A DNA stretch of 64,000 nucleotides, taken from contig JAHCIA010000001.1 in the NCBI GenBank assembly GCA_026129465.1, positions 939,964-1,003,963 of the forward strand. The letters run 5' to 3'. The notes beneath the pieces were generated by a model, which searched no databases, was not told the origin of the DNA, and saw nothing but the letters and a program-made list of their open reading frames with translations. Made by a program: the position numbers and the translations under genes. Below, one piece after another: positions 50,867 through 58,495 of the stretch (the stretch's first letter is position 1; the number at the start of each line of letters is the position of its first letter). The DNA comes from Flavobacteriales bacterium. GTDB taxonomy: Bacteria; Bacteroidota; Bacteroidia; Flavobacteriales_F; PHOS-HE28.

Positions 50867-52834
50867 ATGCGCCGACCACTGCTCCTCTGGATGCTCGGGA
50901 TCTGTTCCGCATCCTCCACACCACTCCAGACCCTTCAAGCACAGGCACCGTCCGCCTGGGAAGCCAATCCCGGCGGCACCATCGCGTGGATGCGCACCAC
51001 CAGCGCCGGCGACCTGCTGGTATGCACCAGTGAGGGACTGAAAGGCATCGACCCCGCCACCGGCGCCATCCAGTGGACGGTGAAGGAACTGGCGAACGCG
51101 CCCGAGAGCGGGTACGAGGAGATCGCCAACACACCCTTCGTGGCCGTGGCACCGGCTTCCGGCAGCGGTGAACTGATGATCATCGAGCCGTTCGGGGGGA
51201 GCATCCTCTTCAGCAGCACGGCCAGCGGGATCGGCCACATCGCCAGCAAGTACTTCCTCTACGCCAACAACGCCATCGTTCTTGTGGGCCAGAGCGCGGA
51301 CAAGAAGGCGGTGATGGCCTGTGTGGACATGGCCTCCGGCAAGGTGCGATGGACCAAGGACGATTCTTTCAGCAAACTCACGTCCTGCACCAGCGCCGGC
51401 AAGGATGCCATCCTGCTCAGCACCCTCTTCTTCGCCTACAAGCTGGACGCCAACACAGGCGCCGAGCTGTGGAAGCAAAGCCCCGATCCGAAGTTCGCCA
51501 GCATGTCCGGATTGATGGGTGCGCTCGATAAAGGCGGCGCCAACCTCGGCGGGCCCATGGCCCAGACGCAGGGCGCGTTCATCACCACTCCGCACGCACC
51601 GGAGCTCTGTTTCATGGCCCTGCAGCAGACCAAGCAGAGCCAGAAGACCGATGCAGCGGGCAAGACCACCACGACCATCACCTACACCACCTTCCTCAAC
51701 GCCTTCAAGATCACCGATGGCAGCTATGCGTGGGCCCAACCGCTGCAGTTCCAGCAGCCGATGGGCGCCCTCGTGCCGCTGAAGCAAGGCTTGCTCGTGG
51801 GCGCAGGCGACAACAACAAAGCGGAGCTGCTGGACTACCGCAGCGGTAAAGGACTCTGGGGCAAGAACGGCAAGGGCATCACCGTCACTGGGCCCTTGAG
51901 TGGCGCTGTGGAAGTGGGCGACAAGACCCTGCTCACCTCGGGCGGCAAGGACGGCGTGGCCATGCTGGTGGATGCCAACGGCACCGACCGCTGGGCGAAG
52001 AAGCTGAAGCTCGATGGCACCATCCAGCGGGTGAGCCTGCTGCCCAACGCCCTGCTGATCGCCAGCAGCGATGAGGCCGATGTCGTTGACATCGCCACTG
52101 GCGCTTCGCGGCTGGGCAAACCCTTCAAGGGCGGGGCCGGCACCGTGGCGGCCACCACCAACGACCTCTACCTATTCAACACCAAGGACCGTCTGCTCTA
52201 CCGCATGCCCCTGAGCGGCGGCAACGCCTCTGCCATCAGCAGCACCCCGCTGGAATTCGAGGGAAAAGAGAACGCGAATGCGGTTGAAGTGAACGACCAC
52301 GGCATCCTGGTGAGCAGCGAACAGAACATCGCACTCTTCGGCACGGACGGTGGCCTGAAGTACAAGAAGTACTTCCCCGCACCACGGGAGAGCGGCCTCA
52401 CCCGTGCACTGCTCTATGCCAACGCCGTGCGCGCAGCCTACTACACAGCGGCCTTCGGCTATACCAGCGCCGCCTTCGGTGCGGTCAGCAACAGCATCCA
52501 GGTCACCGATCCCTCCTCCGCCGCCGGCAAGGACATCACCGGCCAGGTCTCCAACATCTACGGCGATGCCTCAGTGATGGCATTGGACTACACCAAGCAG
52601 TTCATGCAACGGGCCAATGCGCGCTTCAAGGCCACGGCCAGCACCAGCGCCGTGCAGTACATCCTCAGCGATGCCGGCAAGCGCGAATTCGTGCTGATGC
52701 GCGTGAACAAGAAGGACGGCTCCTTGGGCGATACCATCATGCTGGGCAAGGACAAGACCCCGGTATACGAGGTGGATGGCTTCGACAATGCCGTCTACTT
52801 GGTGAGCGGTGCCAAGGTGGTGGGGTACCGTTGA
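50867..52834 (+). CDS. PQQ-like beta-propeller protein (secreted)
   Basis: 655 residues. Signal peptide MRRPLLLWMLGICSASSTPLQTLQAQ from ATG 50867; ATG 50840 is in frame, and TACCTTCG at 50795-50802 would leave a leader of 64 or 37 bases. Quinoprotein-like blades: EGLKGIDPATGAIQWTVKEL, ACVDMASGKVRWTKDD, YKLDANTGAELWKQS, LLDYRSGKGLWGKNG, MLVDANGTDRWAKKL, VDIATGASRLG. The middle has an inserted Thr-rich hairpin (AGKTTTTITYTTFLNAFKITDG). Probably a periplasmic or surface scaffold; function unknown. Single gene. Confidence 0.85.
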   Translation: MRRPLLLWMLGICSASSTPLQTLQAQAPSAWEANPGGTIAWMRTTSAGDLLVCTSEGLKGIDPATGAIQWTVKELANAPESGYEEIANTPFVAVAPASGSGELMIIEPFGGSILFSSTASGIGHIASKYFLYANNAIVLVGQSADKKAVMACVDMASGKVRWTKDDSFSKLTSCTSAGKDAILLSTLFFAYKLDANTGAELWKQSPDPKFASMSGLMGALDKGGANLGGPMAQTQGAFITTPHAPELCFMALQQTKQSQKTDAAGKTTTTITYTTFLNAFKITDGSYAWAQPLQFQQPMGALVPLKQGLLVGAGDNNKAELLDYRSGKGLWGKNGKGITVTGPLSGAVEVGDKTLLTSGGKDGVAMLVDANGTDRWAKKLKLDGTIQRVSLLPNALLIASSDEADVVDIATGASRLGKPFKGGAGTVAATTNDLYLFNTKDRLLYRMPLSGGNASAISSTPLEFEGKENANAVEVNDHGILVSSEQNIALFGTDGGLKYKKYFPAPRESGLTRALLYANAVRAAYYTAAFGYTSAAFGAVSNSIQVTDPSSAAGKDITGQVSNIYGDASVMALDYTKQFMQRANARFKATASTSAVQYILSDAGKREFVLMRVNKKDGSLGDTIMLGKDKTPVYEVDGFDNAVYLVSGAKVVGYR

Positions 52835-52922
52835 CCGGCGCTCCCCCCTGCCTTCATCCGCGCCGTCTGTGAACAACCTTAGGCGGGTGTGCCAGACATC
52901 AGCGGATAACATCCCTGCGGAC

Positions 52923-52930
52923 TACTTTCG
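52923..52930 (+). promoter_or_regulatory. Putative -7 box TACTTTCG of the carboxylase gene
   Basis: TACTTTCG, 6 bases before the ATG at 52937, predicting a nearly leaderless mRNA. Confidence 0.5.
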
Positions 52931-52936
52931 GCTCCG

Positions 52937-54577
52937 ATGGCAGAAAAGATCGACATCGAAGTATCCCGCAACGAGGACCACAACAAGCTCCTCGTCTCCG
53001 CCCTGCACGCCCGCTTGAAGAAGGTGCACCTCGGCGGCGGCGAGAAGCGCATCGCCGACCACAAAGCCAAGGGCAAGATGACCGCCCGCGAGCGCATCGA
53101 CGCCCTGCTCGACCCCAAGAGCCCGCGCATCGAGATCGGCGCCTTCGCGGCCGACGGCATGTACACCGAACACGGCGGTGCGCCGAGTGCAGGTGTGGTG
53201 GTGATGATCGGCTACGTGAGCAAGCGCCAGTGCATCGTGGTGGCCAACGACGCCACCGTGAAGGCCGGCGCCTGGTTCCCCATGACGGGCAAGAAGAACC
53301 TGCGCGCGCAGGAGATCGCCATCGAGAACCGCCTGCCCATCATCTACCTCGTGGATAGCGCCGGCGTGTACCTGCCCATGCAGGACGAGATCTTCCCCGA
53401 CAAGGAGCACTTCGGCAGGATCTTTCGCAACAACGCGGTGATGAGCTCCATGGGCATCACGCAGATCGCCGCCGTCATGGGCAGCTGCGTGGCGGGCGGC
53501 GCCTACCTGCCCATCATGAGCGACGAGGCCCTCATCGTGGAGAAGACCGGCAGCATCTTCCTCGCCGGCAGCTACCTGGTAAAAGCCGCCATCGGTGAGG
53601 ACATCGACAACGAGACCCTCGGCGGCGCCACCACGCACAGCGAGATCAGCGGCGTCACCGACTACAAGTGCAAGGACGATGCGGATTGCCTCAAGAAGAT
53701 CCGCGCCATCGTGGACAAGCTCGGCAAGCCGAAGGATGCGGGCTTCAGCCGGGAGAAAGCCGCGGCGCCCAAGAGCGACCCGAAGGAGATCTACGGCATC
53801 ATTCCCACCGAGCGCGCCAAGCCCTACGACATGCGCGAGGTCATCGCGCGACTGGTCGACGGCAGCGAGTACACCGAGTACAAGGAAGGCTACGGCCAGA
53901 GCATCCTCACCGCCTACGCCCGCATCGACGGCTGGGCCGTGGGCATCGTGGCCAACCAGCGCAAGGTGGTGAAGAGCAAAAAGGGCGAGATGCAGTTCGG
54001 CGGCGTCATCTACAGCGACAGCGCCGACAAGGCCACGCGCTTCATCGCCAACTGCAACCAGAAGAACATCCCGCTGGTCTTCCTGCAGGACGTCACCGGC
54101 TTCATGGTGGGCAGCCGCAGCGAGCACGGCGGCATCATCAAGGACGGCGCGAAACTGGTGAACGCCGTAAGCAACAGCGTGGTGCCCAAGTTCACCGTGA
54201 TCGTGGGCAACAGCTACGGCGCCGGCAACTACGCCATGTGCGGCAAAGCCTACGACCCGCGCCTCATCGTGGGCTGGCCCAGCGCGCAAGTAGCGGTGAT
54301 GGGCGGCGACCAGGCCAGCAAGGTGATGCTCCAGATCGAAGTGGCCGCGCTGAAAGGCAAGGGCGAGACCATCACCCCCGAGAAGGAAGCCGAACTGCTC
54401 AACCGCATCCGCAGCAAGTACGAGGAGACCATCAGCCCGTATTACGCGGCAAGCAGGCTGTGGCTGGATGCGGTGATCGATCCGCTGGAGACAAGGACGT
54501 GGATCTCGATGGGGATCGAGGCGGCGAGCCAGGCCCCGGCGACAAGGGAGTTCAATATGGGGGTCCTGCAAACCTGA
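52937..54577 (+). CDS. Acyl-CoA carboxylase beta subunit (carboxyltransferase)
   Basis: 546 residues. Transfers carboxyl from biotin to an acyl-CoA. The N-terminal carboxyltransferase half starts MTARERIDALLDPKSPRIEIGAFA, with the acyl-CoA-binding LPIIYLVDSAGVYLPMQDEIFP and GSCVAGGAYLPIMSDEALIV. The C-terminal half has VVANQRKVVKSKKGEM, VFLQDVTGFMVGSRSEHGGIIKDGAKL and YGAGNYAMCGKAYDPRLIVGWPSAQVAVMGG. The overall pattern, with the tail RLWLDAVIDPLETRTWI, is closest to methylcrotonyl-CoA carboxylase beta subunits, but propionyl-CoA cannot be excluded. The biotin-carrying alpha subunit is not in the window. A decayed copy of its last 27 codons follows at 54742-54825. Confidence 0.93.
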   Translation: MAEKIDIEVSRNEDHNKLLVSALHARLKKVHLGGGEKRIADHKAKGKMTARERIDALLDPKSPRIEIGAFAADGMYTEHGGAPSAGVVVMIGYVSKRQCIVVANDATVKAGAWFPMTGKKNLRAQEIAIENRLPIIYLVDSAGVYLPMQDEIFPDKEHFGRIFRNNAVMSSMGITQIAAVMGSCVAGGAYLPIMSDEALIVEKTGSIFLAGSYLVKAAIGEDIDNETLGGATTHSEISGVTDYKCKDDADCLKKIRAIVDKLGKPKDAGFSREKAAAPKSDPKEIYGIIPTERAKPYDMREVIARLVDGSEYTEYKEGYGQSILTAYARIDGWAVGIVANQRKVVKSKKGEMQFGGVIYSDSADKATRFIANCNQKNIPLVFLQDVTGFMVGSRSEHGGIIKDGAKLVNAVSNSVVPKFTVIVGNSYGAGNYAMCGKAYDPRLIVGWPSAQVAVMGGDQASKVMLQIEVAALKGKGETITPEKEAELLNRIRSKYEETISPYYAASRLWLDAVIDPLETRTWISMGIEAASQAPATREFNMGVLQT

Positions 54578-54595
54578 ATAACTGAACTCCAAGAA

Positions 54596-54718
54596 ATGGA
54601 CTGGTTCAAATACAGAAGGCCGAACAAAGAGGAGATAATCATGCTGATCGGCGGTTCGATCGTAGTCCTTGTCGTACGGTACATCTTCAGCTTGATGGCT
54701 AAGACAGGGCAGCCGTGA
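54596..54718 (+). CDS. Possible 40-residue single-helix membrane protein
   Basis: A short open frame, ATG 54596 to TGA 54718: a basic start (MDWFKYRRPNKEE), a hydrophobic helix (IIMLIGGSIVVLVVRYIFSL) and a short polar tail. It lies between the carboxylase gene and the decayed copy of its 3' end. Codons are unusually A/T-rich for the window (AAA, AGA, ATA, GTA), which marks it as different from its neighbours, either recently acquired or a genuine small-protein gene under other constraints. No homologue recognised, no promoter octamer clearly seen. Confidence 0.4.
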   Translation: MDWFKYRRPNKEEIIMLIGGSIVVLVVRYIFSLMAKTGQP

Positions 54719-54741
54719 TAAATCGGCAACCACTGCAAACG

Positions 54742-54825
54742 TGCACCTGGATCAGCATGGGCATCGAAGCGGCGAGCCAGGCACCGGCGACGCGGTAGTT
54801 CCATATGGGGGTTCTTCAAACCTGA
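54742..54825 (+). pseudogene. Decayed copy of the carboxylase gene 3' end
   Basis: 28 codons that repeat the last codons of the carboxylase gene: TWISMGIEAASQAPATR, then a stop where the intact gene has Glu (GAG to TAG), then F-H-M-G-V-L-Q-T and the normal stop. Compared with the intact tail (54496-54577) most codon differences are synonymous. The copy therefore diverged under protein-level selection before it lost function. Sequence upstream of it (54719-54741) does not match the carboxylase. Confidence 0.8.
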
Positions 54826-55124
54826 CGCGAGAGCACGCCTGCCGGAGGCAGGGCCGGGGTGGATACCACGCACGCGGCCACCTTGGACCTGCCTACCGGC
54901 AGACCGGATATGGAGGACTACGGCGGGCCCTACGCCGAATTGCTTTACGCGGAGTTCGACTCCGTGGGACGCTACCGCCCCACCGTATTGGAAGCACGAT
55001 CGGCCGGGCAGGCTGATCTGCTGTTGAAGGTGATGTGGAGCGATGAGCCCGGAATCGCCCCCCTCCACCGCGAAGTACCTGCGCCCCGGCCTTCGCGTAC
55101 CTTTAACGTTCCGACCACTGTACC
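54826..55124. other. Decayed or non-coding region with REP palindromes
   Basis: About 300 bases. CCTGCCGGAGGCAGG (54838-54852) and CCTGCCTACCGGCAG (54888-54902) are members of the CCTGCC/GGCAGG family. A GTG-start frame at 54859-55164 (DTTHAATLDLPTGRPDMEDYGGPYAELLYAEFD…) contains part of these repeats and runs across the next start in another frame. It has no recognisable homology, so it is not called as a gene. Confidence 0.5.
55098..55105 (+). promoter_or_regulatory. Putative -7 box TACCTTTA of the T9SS gene
   Basis: TACCTTTA, 19 bases before ATG 55125; one base from TAnnTTTG. Confidence 0.4.
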
Positions 55125-56288
55125 ATGGCCCACCACTACTCCACCTGCCTGGCGCTCGCACTGACCACCCTCACTGCGCATGCCCAGATCACCGTTACCA
55201 ACAGCGTGTTCCCGGTGATCGGTGATACCTTGTATTACGCATTCGGCAACCAGCCCAACGCCATCAACGCGGTGCTCACCCCGCCGGGTGGGGGCCAGGT
55301 CTGGGACCTTTCGGGCCTGCAAGCCGATAGCACCTGGCAGGCCATTTACCACGACCCGGCCACCGGCATGGGCGCTGCCGACTTTCCGGGTGCGGCCCTG
55401 ATGCTTGCCCCGGCGGACGCGATGCCCGGCCAGGAGGACTACCTGAGCGTTTCCGGTACGCAGGTGAGCCACATGGGCTCCCACGGCAGTGATCCGATCC
55501 AGCTCGGCTCTTCGTGGACCGTGCATTGGAACCCGCCGATACCGGAGAGCTGGGCACCGGTCAACTTCTTCGATATCCAACAGTCGAGCTGTTCGTCCAT
55601 CACCCACTTCCTGCCCGACGAAATGCCGCCCGGCTGGACCGACCAATATCCCACCGTTGATTCGATGCGGGTGCGCGGCATGGTCACCACCCTTAGTACA
55701 GTGGATGCCTGGGGTACCACGACCATACCGGGAGGCAGCTACGCGGTGCTGCGGGTCAAGCGCACCCGGTACACCACAAACTGGCTCGATGCGAAGGTCA
55801 ACCCCATCGGCTGGATCGATGTGACCGATATGGCCATTGCCCAATTCGGTATGGGCGCCGTGCTCACTACGGATACCAACCGTACCTTCCATTTCATCAA
55901 CGATCAATCCAAGGAGACGATCGCCATTGTCACGTATTATGAAGATGTCCTGGGGAATCCCCCCCCCTACGTCTTGAACGTGCAGTACAAGGTGGCGGAC
56001 TTCGCCACGGCAACAGGCAGCGCATCGGCAACGGCCGATCGGGTGCGCGTTTACCCGAACCCGGCTACCGATCGGATCCAGATCCAAGCCCCCTGCCTGG
56101 GGCACGGCATGGTCGAGCTGTTCGTTGTGGATGCACTGGGGCGGCAGGTCATGCATCGCCGGGGTGCAACCGGTGCCGATGGCTTCCCCCTCGAGCTGGA
56201 CATCACCAGCCTGGAGGCGGGCATGTATGGCGGTCTGATCAACCGCGATACCGGAGATCCGCTGCCGTTCCAGTTCGTGAAGCGGTGA
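55125..56288 (+). CDS. Secreted T9SS protein of unknown function
   Basis: 387 residues; signal peptide MAHHYSTCLALALTTLTAHAQ. The middle has beta-rich sequence without clear family (TPPGGGQVWDLSGLQADSTWQAIYHDPATG… TDTNRTFHFINDQSKETIAIVTYYED). The T9SS sorting domain begins VRVYPNPATDRIQIQ and ends LEAGMYGGLINRDTG…FVKR. A run of nine C at 55959-55967 lies inside the gene (coding N-P-P-P-Y), where slippage could shift the frame. TACCTTTA promoter-like octamer 19 bases before the ATG. Confidence 0.82.
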   Translation: MAHHYSTCLALALTTLTAHAQITVTNSVFPVIGDTLYYAFGNQPNAINAVLTPPGGGQVWDLSGLQADSTWQAIYHDPATGMGAADFPGAALMLAPADAMPGQEDYLSVSGTQVSHMGSHGSDPIQLGSSWTVHWNPPIPESWAPVNFFDIQQSSCSSITHFLPDEMPPGWTDQYPTVDSMRVRGMVTTLSTVDAWGTTTIPGGSYAVLRVKRTRYTTNWLDAKVNPIGWIDVTDMAIAQFGMGAVLTTDTNRTFHFINDQSKETIAIVTYYEDVLGNPPPYVLNVQYKVADFATATGSASATADRVRVYPNPATDRIQIQAPCLGHGMVELFVVDALGRQVMHRRGATGADGFPLELDITSLEAGMYGGLINRDTGDPLPFQFVKR

Positions 56289-56349
56289 GCACAGGGGGCG
56301 TGCCCCATGTCAGGCCGATCAACTCGGCAGGATCTCTCGCCGATGATCC

Positions 56350-56378
56350 TGCGGAGAATGCCGCCCATATTCTCCGCA
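56350..56378. terminator. Perfect 10-bp stem-loop between convergent genes
   Basis: TGCGGAGAAT (56350-56359) and ATTCTCCGCA (56369-56378) pair perfectly around a 9-base loop. It lies 62 bases after the T9SS gene stop and about 100 bases from the 3' end of the DinB-like gene on the other strand. It may terminate both; no clear T-run. Confidence 0.6.
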
Positions 56379-56475
56379 ACATCTGCGGCGATGGGCCGCA
56401 CCAGGCCCTGCTGGCGTAGTGGTGCATTCCATGTCGGCTTGCGCCATACCCTTCGCCAGGTCCACCAGGATCCCA

Positions 56476-56970
56476 CTACCGCGGTGATGGATCCTTCGGC
56501 CCCCTCGCCTTGGACGCGATCTGGCGGATGGCGCCGAGGTGATAGGCGGTGTGCGCCACGCTGCCGATCATGCCGCTGAGTTCCATGTTCCGCACATCGC
56601 GCGGTGTATGCAACGTTTTCTCCCAGCGCAGCACTTCGTGGCGCAGACCGTTCCGGATCTCCTGCCAGCGGTCCTCGTCAACCCTGCCGATCCGCCAAGC
56701 GTCCTGCCAGTGCGCGTCGGCGAATGGATCGCCGCTCTCGGTGGCCCAACGGTTCATCAGGGAGAGGCCGTAGCGGACGTGCATGGCATGCGCGGCGATG
56801 GTGGCGCCGCCCTGCGCGGCATCGGATGCTTCGGCGGCGGTGAGTCCGTCCAGTGAGGCCAGCAATCCGGGGTCGCTGGTGTTGAGGATGAAGGCGCCGC
56901 CCTGCGGGGCTCCCAAGGTGAGTTCAGCGAAGAGACCGGCGAGGATGCCTGCGATCGAGGTGGTGTCCAT
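56476..56970 (-). CDS. DinB-like four-helix protein
   Basis: 164 residues from MDTTSIAGILAGLFAELTLGA; longer frame to 57009 is not conserved. The four-helix DinB/YfiT fold is suggested by ATIAAHAMHVRYGLSLMNRWA (first metal-ligand-type His) and VAHTAYHLGAIRQIASKARG (H-T-A-Y-H-x-G-A-I-R-Q pair). These would bind a metal ion and a thiol cofactor. Specific substrate unknown. TAGCTTGG (56977-56984, minus) lies 6 bases before the start. Last gene of the minus-strand set 60301-56476. Confidence 0.75.
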   Translation of the reverse strand: MDTTSIAGILAGLFAELTLGAPQGGAFILNTSDPGLLASLDGLTAAEASDAAQGGATIAAHAMHVRYGLSLMNRWATESGDPFADAHWQDAWRIGRVDEDRWQEIRNGLRHEVLRWEKTLHTPRDVRNMELSGMIGSVAHTAYHLGAIRQIASKARGPKDPSPR

Positions 56971-57046
56971 AGCCGACCAAGCTATGGTGGTTCGGACCAA
57001 CAGGCGCAAGACTTGTGCCCTGCTGGTACAAGGAGTCCAACATCCA

Positions 57047-57634
57047 TCACGGGTTCTCCGCCAGCCACTCCTTGATCTTCAGGAGGTGTTGCTGCTTCAC
57101 CGGTTCGCGTTCCGCGCGGCTGGTGGAGGTGAAGTACTGATGGGCGGACAAGAAGCGCACCTGGAGTTCGTTCCATTCGCGTTCGTCCTTCACGATGCCG
57201 TAGTGCCTGAACTCCCAGAACAGGGTGGTGCCGATGCGGAAGAAGTCCGAGCGGCCCAGGTAGTCCAGGTCGGCATCGCAGAGGATCTCGGCCAGCAGGT
57301 CGTCCGGCCGCTGAGGGATCTTCGTGGCCATGATCATGCCGCACACCCGGTCGATGGCCCCGTGGTCGTATCCGAACATCGGCAAGGCCTCGCGGGCGAG
57401 CACGCATCCGGCCGCTTCATGGTCGTGGTCCTGCAGGAGGAAGCCGGAGTCGTGGTACAGCGCGGCCGTACGCAGCAGGTCCATGTCCTCCTCCCCGAGT
57501 CCGTGGTGCATGCCCAACTCCACGGCGGAACGGTACACGTCCAGCGTATGGCTGAAGTTGTGGTAGGTCCGCTCCTTCGGCAGACCATGGCGCAGTTTCG
57601 ACAGGATGAATATCTCCGCAGCGGGTTGATCCAC
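57047..57634 (-). CDS. HD-domain metal-dependent phosphohydrolase
   Basis: 195 residues. HD-type pattern: TYHNFSHTLDVYRSAVELG (H-N-x-x-H), LLRTAALYHDSGFLLQDHDHE with the H-D pair, and ILCDADLDYLGRSDFF with the last conserved Asp. Members hydrolyse nucleotides, cyclic nucleotides or related phosphates; no extra domain shows which. It follows the LytTR gene by 36 bases on the same strand and may act in the same pathway, for example in signal turnover, but this is only position-based. Confidence 0.88.
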   Translation of the reverse strand: MDQPAAEIFILSKLRHGLPKERTYHNFSHTLDVYRSAVELGMHHGLGEEDMDLLRTAALYHDSGFLLQDHDHEAAGCVLAREALPMFGYDHGAIDRVCGMIMATKIPQRPDDLLAEILCDADLDYLGRSDFFRIGTTLFWEFRHYGIVKDEREWNELQVRFLSAHQYFTSTSRAEREPVKQQHLLKIKEWLAENP

Positions 57635-57670
57635 AGGTTCAAGGTAGGCGATCGCACCGCCGCAGCGGTC

Positions 57671-58441
57671 TCAGAGCCTGGCCAGGCTGTCCATCAACTC
57701 CTGCTTCTTGCGGCGCGAAACGGCCACGTTGGCCCCGTCGCTCATGATCACCTCGCCGCCTTCGCCCCGGATGTACTTCTTCACATGCCGCACATTGATG
57801 AGGTGGGCGTGGTGCACGCGGATGAAGTCCTGCACGCCCAGCATGTCCTCGAATTCCTTCAAGGTCCTGGAGATCACCAGGCGCTTGCCGTCCTTCTGGT
57901 GCACCACGGTGTAGTTGCTGGCCGATTCGCAGTAGATGATATCGTCCGTGTCGATCATCTCCAGGCCTTCGGCCACGGGCAGCGCGATGCGTTTGTCGCT
58001 GTTCGCCGACAGCATGAGGTTCTTCATCAACACCATGAACTGATCGGGGTGTTGTGGCATCCGCATGGCCTGCCTCAGCTTGTCCAGCGCGGCCTGGAGC
58101 TCATCGGGGTCCACGGGCTTGAGCAGGAAATCGAGCGCGCTGAAACGGATGGCCTTCAGGGCGTACCCTTCGTGGGCGGTGGTGAAGATGACGTGCGGGC
58201 GGTCCGGGCCGATGGCCTGCAGCAGGTCGAATCCCGTGCGGTCGCCGAGTTCCACATCCAGGAAGAGGACCGTGGGACGCTCGCGGTTCAAGAGTTCCAC
58301 GCCTTCCATCACGTTGGTGGCCATGCCCAGCAGGGCGATCTCCGGGAACCGCCGCTGCAGCAGGCCGGAGAGCGCGTCGCGGCAATGCTGCTCATCGTCC
58401 ACGATCACCGCGGTGCTGTTCCGTGCCATCGTCGGGGCCAT
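57671..58441 (-). CDS. LytTR-family response regulator
   Basis: 256 residues. N-terminal receiver domain: VIVDDEQHC with the acidic pair, phospho-accepting Asp62 (VLFLDVELG), the Thr/Ala pair at FTTAHEGYALKAI, and Lys in FLLKPVDP. The C-terminal LytTR DNA-binding domain has RIALPVAEGLEMIDTDDIIYCESASNYTVVH and FIRVHHAHLINVRHVKKYIR. It binds direct-repeat sites when phosphorylated by the LytS-like kinase encoded just upstream (54-base gap). TACTTTGG (58445-58452, minus) is 3 bases before ATG 58441; the second ATG 58429 is possible. Confidence 0.94.
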   Translation of the reverse strand: MAPTMARNSTAVIVDDEQHCRDALSGLLQRRFPEIALLGMATNVMEGVELLNRERPTVLFLDVELGDRTGFDLLQAIGPDRPHVIFTTAHEGYALKAIRFSALDFLLKPVDPDELQAALDKLRQAMRMPQHPDQFMVLMKNLMLSANSDKRIALPVAEGLEMIDTDDIIYCESASNYTVVHQKDGKRLVISRTLKEFEDMLGVQDFIRVHHAHLINVRHVKKYIRGEGGEVIMSDGANVAVSRRKKQELMDSLARL

Positions 58442-58495
58442 GCACCAAAGTAGGCCGAAATCCCCACGTGGGGGGTGGCGCCATGCCGGCGGCCC

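Noticed and set aside
52922-54733. 603-codon minus-strand frame opposite the carboxylase gene
   Set aside because: Full overlap with a certain enzyme gene; no homology seen.
54859-55164. 101-codon GTG frame before the T9SS gene
   Set aside because: Contains the REP-type palindrome and runs over the next start in another frame; no recognisable homology. Left as decayed or non-coding.
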